From Phoenix dactylifera (lineage: Eukaryota > Streptophyta > Magnoliopsida > Arecales > Arecaceae): a DNA stretch of 64,000 nucleotides. The position numbers and the translations under genes were made by a program. The notes below the pieces were generated by a model. That model was not told the origin of the DNA. It made no database searches and was given only the letters and a program-made list of their open reading frames with translations. This document shows positions 11,291 to 24,163 of the stretch, in pieces (the first letter of the stretch is position 1; the number at the start of each line of letters is the position of its first letter). The stretch spans positions 3,060,501 to 3,124,500 of the forward strand of contig NW_024067667.1 in the NCBI RefSeq assembly GCF_009389715.1, read 5' to 3'.

Positions 11291-12230
11291 CTGCCTCCGC
11301 CTCTCCCTCTCCTCCTCACCCTCTCTTGCAACCTCCTTATCCTTCGCTAGCTTTTCCTCCTTCTTCTCCTCCTACTGCCCATAGCCACCATTAATCTGCA
11401 GCATTCTTCGAAGCTCTGATTGATTGTCCTCGTCCGTTGTGGATCTCAACCAGCCTACCTTCATTTTGGTAATTTTCTATTTTCAGAATAATCCTCTTTT
11501 GAGTTTTTGCTTGACGCCCTAATATTTACATTTTAAGACATAATCAAGTTCAGTTAATTTCACTAAGAGAGAGATGGGAATTAAGTTCAGTTTATTTAGT
11601 TTCTCTTCACTATTAACGAATTTGATGTTACCACTCCTCTTGTTGGGGACAAAGGAAGAAGAAGAAAAAAGAAGATAGGTACTGAAATAATTTGGAAATT
11701 TGACAGAAACCAACAACCAATATGTCGAATCTAGTGATGGGGGCCAAGGAACTGAAGGAAGTAGTGTTTGTTGTTTGTGGTTGGCATGTAGGAGAAACAA
11801 GTAATATTCATTGGGATCTTACCTTTCAATGATATGCTTTTCAGGAAAATAACATGTTGGTCAATGATGCATTCTGGTCTCTTAATGAGGTTATTTTACA
11901 ATATTGTGTATTTTAAAATAACATGTAAAGCATGATATTGAAGAATGATCTCAAACTAATATTGTGTATTTTACAATTGTGAAATATTGTGAGGCATGCA
12001 TGAGTTGGTTACCAGGCTTTGAAAGATGTTATTAACTATATGGTGGTGCGATAGAATGTTATAACTTATGAGGTAGAATTTCTTAAGTTTGGAAATGAAT
12101 GCATAGGATTTTATGTTTATGAAAGTATATGGATTTCTTTCTTGCTTCATTTTTTCTCCATATTAGGGTGGGGTATCCAGGTCATGTGGGGTTAGGGTTT
12201 TAATTCTCGATCTTGTATTATCTAGTAATC
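11291..12230 (+). other. Internal CACTA remnant left of the Athila insertion
   Basis: This stretch lies between the left subterminal repeats and the Athila element. It contains a CT-rich tract (11290-11390) and AT-rich non-coding sequence. No transposase similarity was seen; the only ORF, on the minus strand at 11519-11800, has no recognisable content. It ends with taatc, the Athila target site copy (12226-12230). Confidence 0.5.
12226..12230. repeat. Target site duplication of Athila element, left copy (taatc)
   Basis: TAATC precedes the TG of the left LTR and recurs exactly at 23605-23609 after the right LTR. A 5-bp duplication is standard for Ty3/gypsy integrases and proves that the two LTRs belong to one insertion event. 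Confidence 0.92.
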
Positions 12231-13860
12231 TGGTGCAAAAGTAAAACTGTTCTCCCAAGTGCAGGAGAATCGCACAAGTAATATAACTCGGGAGTCCGAG
12301 GTCGATTCCACAGGGAACGATCTATAGATTATTAGCGTAATTTGTAGATGTAATTTTCAGTTGATTTTCAAAATTTAAAAGCAGAGGATTAATAGATAAT
12401 TAAACAAAGTTCAAGAATATAGAGAAGGCTAGGGATCCGGAATCCTCCTTAACAATATTTCTTTCAATAAATAAACTCGGTGATTCTTGATTAAAGATTA
12501 ATAAGATAGAGTAGTTCTAATCATGGAGTATACAATCTGAAAACATGAATTCAACATCTAAGTATTTATCGTGCCGGTTACGTCTACGATAAATCAAAAA
12601 TCGAAACAATTCATGCATCAATATATATATAAACCATAAAAGATCTATCAAATAAATAAATATTCAAGAATTCAAAACATACCAATAGATATAAAACAAT
12701 TAGAATAAAAGATTAGAGTTTACTTGATGAAAGCAACATGACAAGGATTCATCCATCACCCTTTGCCAAAAGGACTTTAGCCTTCCATTAAAAACATCGA
12801 CATCCCTCCCTTACTCACTCTCTATTTTTTTTCTTCTTTTTATTTTCGGAAACAGGGCATCCCCTGTTTCCTTTCTCTTTTTTTTTTTCGTTTGAAACCA
12901 AGGGGCCGGCTCCTCCGTTTTCGTCAATGAGAGCCCCTGTTCTTCCTCCGCCTCCCCTTCTTATAGATCGCCGGAGCTGCGGGATCTCGGGAGGTAGCTG
13001 ATTGCGGGAAGGAAGCTGGCTGCGTGATTCCTTGGATGCGGAAGGAAGGAGACGCAGATCACGGCTGGGATGATGGAGAAATGAAGCCGCGGACGCTGTG
13101 GAGGAGGCGGTGATCGCACGGACGGCTGCTGAGAATAGACACGATGGAGGATCGCCACAGACGCTGGGATCATGAACACGGGAGAATCACGCTGAGAGCT
13201 GGATGCGTGAATGGAGGAGGCGGACGCTGGGGCTGGGATTGGCTTGGACCGTGGGATGCTCGGACGCGAGTTCCGGCTGTTAATTGGCTGGGAGATGAAG
13301 CGGAAGAACGGGATGCTGAGAGCTTGGTACGGGCGGAAGCGGACGTTGGGCTCGGATGTGAGATAAACCGGAGGAGATGCCGCACTGGGAGGTGACGTTG
13401 CTTGATCCGGGAGCTGGAGATGGAAATGTTGCATCGCTGGAGGAGGCGGATTGAGCGGACGGGATGACTGGGACGCTCGGACTCGGGCGCAAGCGGAAGG
13501 AGGAAGCTGGGAAGCGCCTTAAACGGGCGGAAGATGAGGGCTTTGATCGCGGGATCTGGATGAGGGGTTGCGGGAGATCAAATCACAGATCCGTTGCGGG
13601 CTTTTGGATCCTCCCGGATAATGAAATTAGACCCTTAGTGGATCCATCTTGTGCTGCCATGTGTCCCTCGGATGCAAGTGTGCTCGACCAGGTTCAATTC
13701 TATTCCAGTGTAATCAGGCTTGAAGTCAACCAAATGCATATTTAAACTCTGATTTACGATGCCAAATAAAATATAAAATTAATGCAGCCTTTTTATCATT
13801 ATTTGTTAGCAATAAAATTGATTTAAGCAACGTGTATAACGCACTTTTGTGCTCTCATCA
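12231..13860 (-). repeat. 3' LTR of the Athila element (1630 bp)
   Basis: It runs from TGGTGCAAAAG to GCTCTCATCA on the plus strand and is collinear without net indels with 21975-23604. A GC-rich block (about 12950-13560) holds frames open on both strands, including a Ser/Pro-rich 157-codon frame in the sense direction (12961-13434). These have no family signal and are probably a composition effect. Confidence 0.95.
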
Positions 13861-13872
13861 TACCCCCCAACT
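13861..13872 (-). other. Polypurine tract of the Athila element
   Basis: On the minus strand AGTTGGGGGGTA lies directly before the 3' LTR (TGATGAGAGC...), the expected plus-strand primer position. Confidence 0.8.
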
Positions 13873-14494
13873 AGCTTATTGCTAGTCTCTAGCAATTCAG
13901 AGTAAATAATAACATGAGAGTACAAAAAAATGTTGGTCAATTCTTTGACTTTTTATTAAAGCTAAAGACATAAAACTAAGATATGTACCCACTTTCGTAG
14001 GGCATCACGATTGCACTTAGCACGTGCAACAAGCCGTTAAACCCCTAGGTTACCCTAGTGGACGAGTGTTGTCTCGTGAGGATTTTCAAGGATGTTACCC
14101 ACAAACATCATGAATGATATGAAAGCAATACCCATGTAATTAATATATATTTTCAAGCATGGCAACTATCAAAGCAAGGAAAAATATGAAAGTGTAGTGT
14201 GCATAAAATAGTATGACTTTTTCAGAGTACTAATACCTCCACCACAACATGGTACCGTTTGAATTTTAGGTGTACTACTCGAGTTCACAAGTGTTTACTA
14301 CAGTTTATTAGGGCCTGATCCATCAAATTTTCGGAATATCTCATGTTGTCTAAAATTGTCAAGAATGGTTCGCATAAAAAGAAGGAGCTATCAATCCCAA
14401 CTAAATATCCAAAGTACACAAAGGTCCAATACAATGGAGTCAAACCAGCCATTACCACATGTCACTGGGTTCAGCCCGACCAACCCTATTCATG

Positions 14495-14528
<34 letters not shown>

Positions 14529-15134
14529 TTTACCAATGGTGATTACAATAGTCCAACCCCCTTAGGCTCTAGCAAGGTCCATGTAGCGAGTTTTCGGCCA
14601 ATAACTCCTGATCCAGTTGGCTCAAGGCATTAGGTGAAACACCCCTCGGGCTTAATTACTCGAACCAGACTACGCCACGAGGTTAGACTTGTCATCTCCT
14701 CATTTATTTATTTATTTATTTTAATTTTTTTTTAAATAAAAAGAGGAGGTAAACTGAACCATATAACGTGACTGCATTGTGACTATAGGTCAACCAAGGT
14801 CGGAACATAAGGCACTTAGGTGATCTAGCCAGGGTATTCAACCTCTATCTTTATGTGAAAACCAAATCATGAACCTTATAGTACGGACAAGGATACTCGT
14901 ACTTCTTTTACAGATACGGCTTAATAAAAATGCATTAAACAAATATGAACTCCTGAGGCCTTCCTATAATCATTAAGTACACGTGCGGGGATCTAATAAT
15001 AGGTCTCTGATCAATCATAATATGCATGTGTTCCTTGCCGTAATAGTTGCACAAACTCAATATGAAAATACATGTGCATTTGCTTAGAAAAGAAAGTAAA
15101 TGAATAAATCAAATGCAAAAGCATTTTTTTTTTT
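13873..15134 (-). other. Non-coding 3' region of the Athila element
   Basis: About 1.26 kb between pol and the 3' LTR has no substantial ORF on the element's sense strand. Many Athila elements carry an env-like ORF here; I see none, not even a recognisable wreck. The stretch contains a long poly-T run (about 14506-14530) and a 'atttatttatttattt' run near 14703. Confidence 0.6.
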
Positions 15135-15356
15135 TTAAAAAAAATATTTTCCTCCCCCCAACTTAGACATTGCATTGTCCTCAATGTAATAGATTAAGAA
15201 AACTATATATGAGAGACAGTAGAGAAAATAATATTGGAGAGAAGAGGAATACCTTGAGCTGTTGATATCTAGAAAATAAGACCTACAAAATAAGAAGAAA
15301 AATAGAAATAAAAGAAAATTTAATTCTAAATAATATATACATACCTTTGCCATCAT
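15135..15356 (-). CDS. Small hydrophobic ORF just after gag-pol (73 aa), doubtful
   Basis: The ATG follows the gag-pol stop after three bases (TAA AGC ATG ATG GCA). The product starts MMAKVCIYYLELNFLLFLFF and has two stretches hydrophobic enough to span a membrane (about residues 11-25 and 41-59). It lies where some Athila elements carry env-like genes, but it is far too short and has no recognised motif. AT-rich DNA gives such frames by chance. I list it because of its position only. Confidence 0.25.
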   Translation of the reverse strand: MMAKVCIYYLELNFLLFLFFFLFCRSYFLDINSSRYSSSLQYYFLYCLSYIVFLIYYIEDNAMSKLGGGKYFF

Positions 15357-15359
15357 GCT

Positions 15360-18300
15360 TTAGTCATAAGAAGGCTCCCCTAAGAAAAAGGAGTCCTCTT
15401 CATCTGAAAAATTCTCAAGAAAAGGTTTTAACCTGTGTCCATTTACCTTAAAAATTCTACCATCCCGTGGATTCTCAATCTCTATCGCCCCATGTGGAAA
15501 AACAGTTTTTACAATGAAAGGACCTGTCCACCTTGATCGTAACTTACCAGGAAACAGATGTAAGCGGGAGTCGTATAAAAGTACTTTTTGCAAAGGTTCA
15601 AAAGTTTTTTTCAAAATTGATTTATCATGTAAGATCTTCATTCGTTCTTTACAAATCTTAGCATTATCATAAGCATCTCTGCGAATCTCGTTAAGCTCGT
15701 TCAATTGTAATTTTCTAGCTAGACCGGCATCTTGTAAATCAAAATTCAATTTTCTAATTGCCCAATACGATTTATGTTCTATTTCTACAGGCAGATGACA
15801 CGCTTTTCCGTAGACTAGCCGGTAGGGAGACATGCCAAGAATGGTTTTGTATGCAGTACGGTAAGCCCATAATGCATCTGATAGTTTTAAGGACCAATCT
15901 TTTCGTGATGGATTCACCGTTTTCTCTAAAATACGCTTGATTTTCCTATTGGCTAATTCTACTTGGCCACTAGTTTGCGGGTGATATGGGGTAGCAACTC
16001 TGTGGGTGACACCATACTTTTTTAATAATGTCTCAAAAGGCTTATTACAAAAGTGTTTTCCACCATCACTGATTATAACCTTAGGCATCCCAAATCGTGA
16101 AAAAATATTTTCTTTTAAAAACTTCAGGACAGGTTTGTGATCATTGGTCCTACAAGCGACAGCTTCTATCCATTTGGACACATACTCGACCCCAACTAAA
16201 ATGTACTCATATCCAAAAGATGGTGGGAATGGCCCCATAAAATCGATGCCCCAACAATCGAAAATTTCGATAATAGTAATGGGTTGAAGAGGCATCATTT
16301 GCCTACGAGTTAGACTTCCAATACGTTGACATGGATCACATGTTCTGCAGAACTCGTGGGCATCTTTGAACATAGTAGGCCAATAGAAACCACATTGCAA
16401 GACCTTTGCAACAGTTTTCTTAGAGGCAAAGTGTCCACCGCAAGCATCAGTGTGGCAGAAAGAAAGTACGCTTTGTATATCATGATCCGGTATGCATCGT
16501 CTAAGGATTTGATCGTTGCAATATTTAAATAAATAGGGATCGTCATAGTAATAATTTTTTACTTCGCGCAAGAAAATTTTTCTATCTTTCGACCCCCAAT
16601 GCTCCGGCATCCGGCTTGTAACAAGAAAATTTACAATATCTGCATACCATGGTATACTAGAAAGTGCAAACAACTGCTCTTCAGGGAATGAGTCCTTGAT
16701 GGAAAACTGTGGCACTGAATCATGAAAAACTAATCGTGATAAATGGTCAGCAACCACATTCTCTACTCCTTTTTTATCTTTGATAGTGATGTCAAATTCT
16801 TGGAGTAGAAGTATCCATCGTATTAAGCGTGGTTTGGCCTCTTTCTTATCCAACAAATATTTTAGTGCCGCATGGTCCGTGAAGATAACAATAGGAGCAC
16901 CAAGGATATAAGAGCGAAATTTATCTAAAGCAAATACTACTGCAAGCAATTCCTTCTCGGTGGTGGTGTAATTCATTTGAGCATCGTTTAAGGTTTTGCT
17001 TGCATAGTAAATGACATATGGCTTATTATCCTTGCGTTGTCCTAGGACAGCTCCTATTGCATAGTCGCTAGCGTCGCACATAATCTCGAAAGGTAATGAC
17101 CAATCGGGTGGTCGCACGATGGGTGCAGTGCTAAGCATAGACTTCAACTTTTCGAATGCCTCCTGACAGGTTTCAGTCCAATTGAACGGTGTATCAAGGG
17201 ATAGGAGGTTACATAATGGTCGAGCTATGACACTAAAGTCCTTAATGAACCTCCTATAGAATCCGGCATGACCCAAAAATGATCTGACATCTCTAACTGT
17301 CTTGGGTGCAGGTAGCTTAGCAATTAAATCAGTCTTAGCTCTATCTACTTCCATGCCCTTCGATGAAACAATATGTCCTAAGACAATTCCTTTTGGCACC
17401 ATGAAGTGGCATTTCTCCCAATTCAATATCAAATTCTTTTCTATACATCGAGCTAAGACTACTTGTAAATGTGACAAGCAATCATCAAATGAGTCACCAA
17501 AAATGGAGAAGTCATCCATGAACACTTCCAAAAATTTTTCGTTCATGTCTTCAAAAATGCTGAGCATGCATCTTTGAAATGTTGCGGGTGCATTACACAA
17601 CCCAAATGGCATTCGTCGGAAAGCAAATGTGCCAAAAGGACAAGTGAAGGTGGTCTTCTCTTGATCTTCTGGTGAAATTTCAATTTGATAATATCCCGAA
17701 TAGCCATCAAGAAAACAATAGAAAGCATGCCCTGCAACTCTCTCCAATACTTGGTCTAGGAAGGGTAGAGGAAAGTGATCCTTTCGTGTGACCAAATTAA
17801 GCTTTCGGTAGTCAACACACATGCGCCAACTCGTCGGGACACGAGTTGGAACTAGTTCACCTTGTTCATTTTCTACTACCGTCAAACCCGATTTCTTAGG
17901 AACGACTTGAGTAGGGCTTACCCACTTGCTATCGGAAATTGGGTAAATAATACCCACATCAAGCAACTTGAGGACTTCTGCCTTAACCACATCTCTCATC
18001 GTAGGATTTAACCTTCGTTGCATTTGCCTTGTGGTTTTGGCATTGTCCTCCAAATATATCCGGTGCGTGCAAATTAAGGGGCTAATTCTCTTCAAGTCGG
18101 CAATAGACCATCCTAAGGCTCCTTTATGATTCTTTAAAACATCAATTAATTTTCTTTCTTGGGTATGATCAAGTCCAGACGAGATGATTACAGGAAAAGT
18201 ATCCTCGGGTCCAAGAAATGCATACTTAAGTTCCTTTGGTAAGGGTTTCAATTCGAGCTTGGGTGCTTGCTCATGGGATGGAATTATTTTTACCTCTCGA

Positions 18301-20849
18301 GGCAACAATCTCTCAAATTCTCCTTCTTTTGGTCTCCACCCATTGACCATCTTGATATCCAGATTATCCACAATAGGTGTGACTGACAAATCATCGTCAT
18401 CGGTTCCATTAGGACACCAATCAATTAAGCTATCATTGGATGGGTCGTTAATTACTTTAGCTAACAAATATTCTTCTGCGATGGTTTCAACCCAATCAAC
18501 CTCCTTACTCTCTTCAGAATCATTGGGTTGTTTGCACACATTAAAAATGTTCAGTTCTAAGGTCATATTACCAAAAGAAAGCTTCATGACGCCATTCCTA
18601 CAATTAATTAATGCATTAGAAGTCGCAAGGAATGGACGTCCTAAAATGACCGGAATCTGAGATTGTGAGTTCGAAGCCGGATGTGTGTCCAATACAATAA
18701 AATCTACAGGAAAGTAGAACTTGTCTACTTGGACTAATACATCCTCGATAATCCCTCTTGGAATTTTAACTGATCTGTCAGCTAATTGCAAAGTGACGGA
18801 GGTTGGCTTCAACTCACCTAAACCAAGTTGCTCATATACAGAATATGGCAACAAATTCACACTCGCTCCTAAATCTAACAATGCTCGCTCTATCCTAAAG
18901 TCGCCTATGATGCATGAGATGGTTGGGCAACCTGGATCTTTATACTTAGGGAGAATGTTGTGCTGCAAAATAGCACTAACATTTTCAGTTAAGAATGCCT
19001 TCTTCTTAACATTTAATCTACGCTTGACAGTACACAAGTCCTTCAAAAATTTGGCATATGAAGGTACTTGTTTGATTGCATCAAGAAGAGGTATGTTGAT
19101 TTTTACTTGCTTAAAAAACTCAAGAATTTCAGAATTAGGTTCGAGCTTTTGCAACGGCTTTAATCGTTGTGGAAAAGGTGGAGGAAAAGGGCATTCAACT
19201 TTCTCGGTAGAAGTTGGAACCTCAATTTCTTCTTTGTCCCTTTCATCAACTTTAGGAGCATCAGAATTAGAAGTGGCCTGCGGTTTTAATGGGACGGTAT
19301 GATCAATGACTTTTCCATTACGCAAAGTCATGATACTCTTTGCATGTTCTGTATGCGAACTTGAAGGAGCCGTATTATTACTACTGTGCACTTGTGGGTT
19401 AGGTTGGGGTTGAGCTGGAAGCTTACCCTTCTCTTGGGTACTTAGGACGGTAGTCAACATTGATAATTGGTTCCTTATGTCTTCAAAATTTCGAGTATTT
19501 TGAGCATTGATACTAGCTTGACCTTGTAGAAAAGTTTGTATGGATTGCAAGGTATCCTCGATATTTGGCTTTTGAGAAGGTGATGGTGCATAAGTAGGAT
19601 GTGTAGGTGGAGGAGCTGAATGGTGTGACTGTTGAGGATGATCGTTTCTCCACCTAAAATTTGGGTGATTCTTCCAACCAGGATTATAGGTATTCGAGTA
19701 TGGATCGTTATAAGGCTTTTGGTAGGAGTTCATAGCATTTGCTTGATCGTGCAAGACTTCTTTGAATGCTGGTATGGTGGGACAATCTGTAGTAGTATGA
19801 CCCGACATATCGCAGATACCACAACATTCGTTTCTAAGCTCTATAGTCTTGACAGGCTCAACCTTCCTAAGCTCAATTTCTTCTACCTTCCTAGTGAGGG
19901 CTGCCATTTTAGCATGAAGATCATCCTCAGTTCTGAGGTTGTAAAGGCCTCCCTGTACAGAGTTAGTAGGCTTAGGTAAAGACTTGGTGTTTCTATCCCC
20001 GTTATCCCAAAGTTGGGCAGTCTCAGCAAGGGAATCCAAATATTCCCACGCCTCATCAGGGTGTTTTTCTAAAAATCTACCATTGCACATGGTCTCTACA
20101 AACTGTTTCAACTGTGGAGATAAACCTTCATAAAAGAAGCTAATGGTTCTCCAAGTTTCGAATCCGTGATGAGGGCATGAGAGAAGAAGGTCTTTAAATC
20201 TTTCCCAACATTCATAAAATGTTTCATTATCTTTTTGTTGGAAATTGCTGATATGTCTTTTCAAAAAGTTGGTCCTTTGTGTGGGGAAGAACTTCTTTAA
20301 AAATTCTCTCTGCATATCTTGCCAATTTCTTATTGATCTAGGTCGCAAAGAGTTTAGCCATGTTTTGGCCTTATCCTTTAGAGAGAAAGGGAACAATGTC
20401 AACTTGAGGACATCCTCGGTGACATTTGGCACTCTAAATGTAATGCTCAATTCTTCAAAATCCTTTAAATGAAGATACGGACTCTCGGACTCTAACCCAT
20501 GAAACTTGGGCAGCAATTGGATTACCCCTGGTTTGATGTCAAAATGACCTACATTATCAGGAAAAATTATGCATGAAGGCTGACTAGTCCTAGCCGGTTG
20601 TAGGTATTGTCTTAGAGTCATAACATGGGGTTCTCGTTCTCGATTGTGGTGACTCCCAGCATCTTCATTTAGATCAGCCATCTCACAAGGTGTGAGATAT
20701 TGCGAAGGAATTTTAGAAGTATGTCCTAAGGGATGATCTAAAGTTGTACGACTTAATCGACCGGTGTCGTCCCTATTCCACTTTAGCATGCAAAATATTT
20801 CCCTCTCTTTTTTTTTTTTTAAAATAAAAAAAATAAATATAAGTACCAA
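15360..20849 (-). CDS. gag-pol: Athila gag-pol polyprotein, intact single frame (up to 1829 aa)
   Basis: One frame holds Gag, protease, reverse transcriptase, RNase H and integrase. The first ATG is followed by a lysine run encoded by an A-tract; Met57 (codon at 20681, [10 protein letters not shown]) or Met21 are likelier starts. Gag core spans about residues 115-285. A CCHC knuckle uses C343, C346, H351 and C356. The protease shows DLGAS (D659). RT spans about 950-1165, with D1048 and the FMDD box (D1112, D1113). RNase H spans about 1250-1370 (D1259, E1298/E1300, D1325, D1368). Integrase has zinc ligands H1466, H1473, C1504, C1507 and the catalytic triad D1536, D1595, E1631 with the canonical 35-residue spacing. 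No stop or frameshift interrupts it and no motif residue is missing. How Gag is produced in excess from one fused frame is not visible. Confidence 0.93.
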   Translation of the reverse strand: MVLIFIFFILKKKKEREIFCMLKWNRDDTGRLSRTTLDHPLGHTSKIPSQYLTPCEMADLNEDAGSHHNREREPHVMTLRQYLQPARTSQPSCIIFPDNVGHFDIKPGVIQLLPKFHGLESESPYLHLKDFEELSITFRVPNVTEDVLKLTLFPFSLKDKAKTWLNSLRPRSIRNWQDMQREFLKKFFPTQRTNFLKRHISNFQQKDNETFYECWERFKDLLLSCPHHGFETWRTISFFYEGLSPQLKQFVETMCNGRFLEKHPDEAWEYLDSLAETAQLWDNGDRNTKSLPKPTNSVQGGLYNLRTEDDLHAKMAALTRKVEEIELRKVEPVKTIELRNECCGICDMSGHTTTDCPTIPAFKEVLHDQANAMNSYQKPYNDPYSNTYNPGWKNHPNFRWRNDHPQQSHHSAPPPTHPTYAPSPSQKPNIEDTLQSIQTFLQGQASINAQNTRNFEDIRNQLSMLTTVLSTQEKGKLPAQPQPNPQVHSSNNTAPSSSHTEHAKSIMTLRNGKVIDHTVPLKPQATSNSDAPKVDERDKEEIEVPTSTEKVECPFPPPFPQRLKPLQKLEPNSEILEFFKQVKINIPLLDAIKQVPSYAKFLKDLCTVKRRLNVKKKAFLTENVSAILQHNILPKYKDPGCPTISCIIGDFRIERALLDLGASVNLLPYSVYEQLGLGELKPTSVTLQLADRSVKIPRGIIEDVLVQVDKFYFPVDFIVLDTHPASNSQSQIPVILGRPFLATSNALINCRNGVMKLSFGNMTLELNIFNVCKQPNDSEESKEVDWVETIAEEYLLAKVINDPSNDSLIDWCPNGTDDDDLSVTPIVDNLDIKMVNGWRPKEGEFERLLPREVKIIPSHEQAPKLELKPLPKELKYAFLGPEDTFPVIISSGLDHTQERKLIDVLKNHKGALGWSIADLKRISPLICTHRIYLEDNAKTTRQMQRRLNPTMRDVVKAEVLKLLDVGIIYPISDSKWVSPTQVVPKKSGLTVVENEQGELVPTRVPTSWRMCVDYRKLNLVTRKDHFPLPFLDQVLERVAGHAFYCFLDGYSGYYQIEISPEDQEKTTFTCPFGTFAFRRMPFGLCNAPATFQRCMLSIFEDMNEKFLEVFMDDFSIFGDSFDDCLSHLQVVLARCIEKNLILNWEKCHFMVPKGIVLGHIVSSKGMEVDRAKTDLIAKLPAPKTVRDVRSFLGHAGFYRRFIKDFSVIARPLCNLLSLDTPFNWTETCQEAFEKLKSMLSTAPIVRPPDWSLPFEIMCDASDYAIGAVLGQRKDNKPYVIYYASKTLNDAQMNYTTTEKELLAVVFALDKFRSYILGAPIVIFTDHAALKYLLDKKEAKPRLIRWILLLQEFDITIKDKKGVENVVADHLSRLVFHDSVPQFSIKDSFPEEQLFALSSIPWYADIVNFLVTSRMPEHWGSKDRKIFLREVKNYYYDDPYLFKYCNDQILRRCIPDHDIQSVLSFCHTDACGGHFASKKTVAKVLQCGFYWPTMFKDAHEFCRTCDPCQRIGSLTRRQMMPLQPITIIEIFDCWGIDFMGPFPPSFGYEYILVGVEYVSKWIEAVACRTNDHKPVLKFLKENIFSRFGMPKVIISDGGKHFCNKPFETLLKKYGVTHRVATPYHPQTSGQVELANRKIKRILEKTVNPSRKDWSLKLSDALWAYRTAYKTILGMSPYRLVYGKACHLPVEIEHKSYWAIRKLNFDLQDAGLARKLQLNELNEIRRDAYDNAKICKERMKILHDKSILKKTFEPLQKVLLYDSRLHLFPGKLRSRWTGPFIVKTVFPHGAIEIENPRDGRIFKVNGHRLKPFLENFSDEEDSFFLGEPSYD

Positions 20850-21950
20850 CTAAAGATACCCTAAAACGACATCCTAAAACAAAAATTCTATTCACAATCA
20901 ATCATGCAACGAAACATTACACCTCAATTTCTAATGTTTTTCTTAAATTTCTAGACAGCTCCTAACTGGTTTGAAGAGGACACCTAAGCCTCCAATCCGG
21001 TCTAATGAACCTAGTTGACCAGGTAAGCTCCCAGGTAAGTGGAGGGGTCACGATGCGTTCGCAAAGGTCCCACTTAAAACCCACTTGCCTCGAACAGATG
21101 AACTGTCTCCCTTATAGGGACAAAGCTTGCCTAGACATCAACTAAGTCACAGAGTGAAATTGGTGCAACTTTCGGTGGTCTTCGTCCTATTGAGCTCGAA
21201 TGTCCTTAGGGGCCAACGTCTAGTTGATTTTAGTTAAGCTTAGGATATTTATGCACTGGGGTGATTTTTGGGCTAAGGACGAGTGATGAAATTCCGACCC
21301 TATCTTTTTAAATGGGTTCTGCCCTTAAAATATTTTATGCAGATGCCTTATACTATATGCAACAATCAAGAGATTTTTTTTTTAATGTTTTATGGCATGA
21401 CATTAAATTTCATTGAATAGGTGATCAAGCAAATTAATTAATTATTTTTTTTTTTTTATGAGTTGAAGTCTGAAATTTGAAATTTGAATTCTGAAATTTG
21501 AAATTTGAAATTTGAAATTTTAGGTTTTTTTTTTCTTTTTTTTTTTTATTTTTGAATAATCACCCTTGTTCTTTTCTTAAAGTTTTTTTCTTAAATTTTC
21601 AATTAGCAACAAGGGTTAATGTGATATGATAACAATAAAATTCTGATTCTAAAAAAAATAAATGCAGAAAATTCAAGACAGAAATCAGCAAGATTTTATA
21701 TTAATCTAATGGTCTTAAAAGTCTCAGAATGTCAATCAGACCGTTCAGATTATTCAACTATGTGTCGTGCACTAGCTGACCAAATTTGAGTCAAATCAGA
21801 CGGCTAATTTCTATGATATCAGAGTTTGATGTAAACTGTGCGGGGAATTAAAAATAGTAGTAAAGACGCAATTTTTTTTTTTTTTCAAAAGAAAAATACT
21901 AACTACTAAGGTAAAAATTAAATCTAAAATTATACTAATAACTCAGCCGT
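20850..21950 (-). other. Athila 5' leader between primer site and gag
   Basis: About 1.1 kb of untranslated leader without a sizeable ORF. It contains poly-A/T runs and a short array of a 7-bp 'gaaattt' repeat at about 21471-21520. Packaging and dimerisation signals would be expected here but none can be pointed to. Confidence 0.6.
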
Positions 21951-21968
21951 TCTCCGGCAACGGCGCCA
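21951..21968 (-). other. Primer binding site, tRNA-Asp type (Athila)
   Basis: On the minus strand TGGCGCCGTTGCCGGAGA lies six bases after the 5' LTR. It is complementary to the 3' end of plant tRNA-Asp with one mismatch, as I remember that tRNA end. This primer choice is typical for Athila elements. Confidence 0.85.
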
Positions 21969-21974
21969 AAAACT

Positions 21975-23604
21975 TGGTGCAAAAGTAAAACTGTTCTCCC
22001 AAGTGCAGGAGAATCGCACAAGTAATATAACTCGGGAGTCCGAGGTCGATTCCACAGGGAACGATCTATAGATTATTAGCGTAATTTGTAGATGTAATTT
22101 TCAGTTGATTTTCAAAATTTAAAAGCAGAGGATTAATAGATAATTAAACAAAGTTCAAGAATATAGAGAAGGCTAGGGATCCGGAATCCTCCTTAACAAT
22201 ATTTCTTTCAATAAATAAACTCGGTGATTCTTGATTAAAGATTAATAAGATAGAGTAGTTCTAATCATGGAGTATACAATCTGAAAACATGAATTCAACA
22301 TCTAAGTATTTATCGTGCCGGTTACGTCTACGATAAATCAAAAATCGAAACAATTCATGCATCAATATATATATAAACCATAAAAGATCTATCAAATAAA
22401 TAAATATTCAAGAATTCAAAACATACCAATAGATATAAAACAATTAGAATAAAAGATTAGAGTTTACTTGATGAAAGCAACATGACAAGGATTCATCCAT
22501 CACCCTTTGCCAAAAGGACTTTAGCCTTCCATTAAAAACATCGACATCCCTCCCTTACTCACTCTCTATTTTTTTTCTTCTTTTTATTTTCGGAAACAGG
22601 GCATCCCCTGTTTCCTTTCTCTTTTTTTTTTTCGTTTGAAACCAAGGGGCCGGCTCCTCCGTTTTCGTCAATGAGAGCCCCTGTTCTTCCTCCGCCTCCC
22701 CTTCTTATAGATCGCCGGAGCTGCGGGATCTCGGGAGGTAGCTGATTGCGGGAAGGAAGCTGGCTGCGTGATTCCTTGGATGCGGAAGGAAGGAGGCGCA
22801 GATCACGGCTGGGATGATGGAGAAATGAAGCCGCGGACGCTGTGGAGGAGGCGGTGATCGCACGGACGGCTGCTGAGAATAGACACGATGGAGGATCGCC
22901 ACAGACGCTGGGATCATGAACACGGGAGAATCACGCTGAGAGCTGGACGCGTGAATGGAGGAGGCGGACGCTGGGGCTGGGATTGGCTTGGACCGTGGGA
23001 TGCTCGGACGCGAGTTCCGGCTGTTAATTGGCTGGGAGATGAAGCGGAAGAACGGGATGCTGAGAGCTTGGTACGGGCGGAAGCGGACGTTGGGCTCGGA
23101 TGTGAGATAAACCGGAGGAGATGCCGCACTGGGAGGTGACGTTGCTTGATCCGGGAGCTGGAGATGGAAATGTTGCATCGCTGGAGGAGGCGGATTGAGC
23201 GGACGGGATGACTGGGACGCTCGGACTCGGGCGCAAGCGGAAGGAGGAAGCTGGGAAGCGCCTTAAACGGGCGGAAGATGAGGGCTTTGATCGCGGGATC
23301 TGGATGAGGGGTTGCGGGAGATCAAATCACAGATCCGTTGCGGGCTTTTGGATCCTCCCGGATAATGAAATTAGACCCTTAGTGGATCCATCTTGTGCTG
23401 CCATGTGTCCCTCGGATGCAAGTGTGCTCGACCAGGTTCAATTCTATTCCAGTGTAATCAGGCTTGAAGTCAACCAAATGCATATTTAAACTCTGATTTA
23501 CGATGCCAAATAAAATATAAAATTAATGCAGCCTTTTTATCATTATTTGTTAGCAATAAAATTGATTTAAGCAACGTGTATAACGCACTTTTGTGCTCTC
23601 ATCA
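21975..23604 (-). repeat. 5' LTR of the Athila element (1630 bp)
   Basis: This is the promoter-bearing LTR for the minus-strand element. It differs from 12231-13860 at two positions found by reading: G at 22796 versus A at 13052, and C at 22948 versus T at 13204. Both are transitions, and the second is CpG to TpG. The near-identity marks a recent insertion. Confidence 0.95.
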
Positions 23605-23609
23605 TAATC
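23605..23609. repeat. Target site duplication of Athila element, right copy (taatc)
   Basis: Exact repeat of 12226-12230, directly after the terminal CA of the right LTR. Confidence 0.92.
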
Positions 23610-24163
23610 TAACCAATGATCTTAGATACTGAATATTAAATTAGACAAATAAAATAACTAAATGCACCCTTATATGGCTGCACCGTTGATGACTGATATA
23701 TCCATTTTCATTTAGGTTGTGAGTTCTATATTTGGCTAAGGCCAAAATAGATCCAATATGAAATGTTGGCTTTTACACAAATAAAACTTGACAAGTATTA
23801 ATCCAGCCTAACTAACTATTTTGGGTCTGAAGCTAGTTAATAAGGTCTGATAATCTGGTAACATGTGTCCCAGAATAAGTAATGTCTATTCTGTTGAAGC
23901 TTGCATATCCACTTCTATCCTTCAATAAATACATAAAAGGAATCGGCTTTCTAATATACATAAATATATTATAAAAATAAAAAATGATCCAAGAAAAATA
24001 CATAAAAATATATTTTAAAAAGAATTAAATTTAAATCTTCATGATGTCAATGGTTAGTATGTTTGGTGAATTTGTATGTTCCTTTTTCTCCACTTTTTCA
24101 TTTAATGTCTAATTTTATTTATCTTTTTTAGATAACTTGCAATTCAAACAGTATTCTAATATA

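Larger units (their letters stand above)
12231..23604 (-). mobile_element. Complete young Athila-type Ty3/gypsy retrotransposon (11,374 bp)
   Basis: The element is transcribed on the minus strand. Two 1630-bp LTRs, TG...CA, flank it, and I could find only two base differences between them (13052 A / 22796 G and 13204 T / 22948 C). A perfect 5-bp target duplication surrounds it. The primer site pairs with tRNA-Asp and a G-rich polypurine tract abuts the 3' LTR. One open 1829-codon gag-pol frame is intact. No chromodomain follows the integrase, and the pol sequence with '[17 protein letters not shown]' is characteristic of the Athila lineage as I know it. No env-like ORF of normal size is present between pol and the 3' LTR. 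Everything required for mobility in cis is present, so it may be autonomous. Confidence 0.95.

Noticed and set aside
13861-15134. Athila env-like gene
   Set aside because: I looked for a signal peptide and transmembrane frame on the element's sense strand; the stretch has no ORF of useful size.
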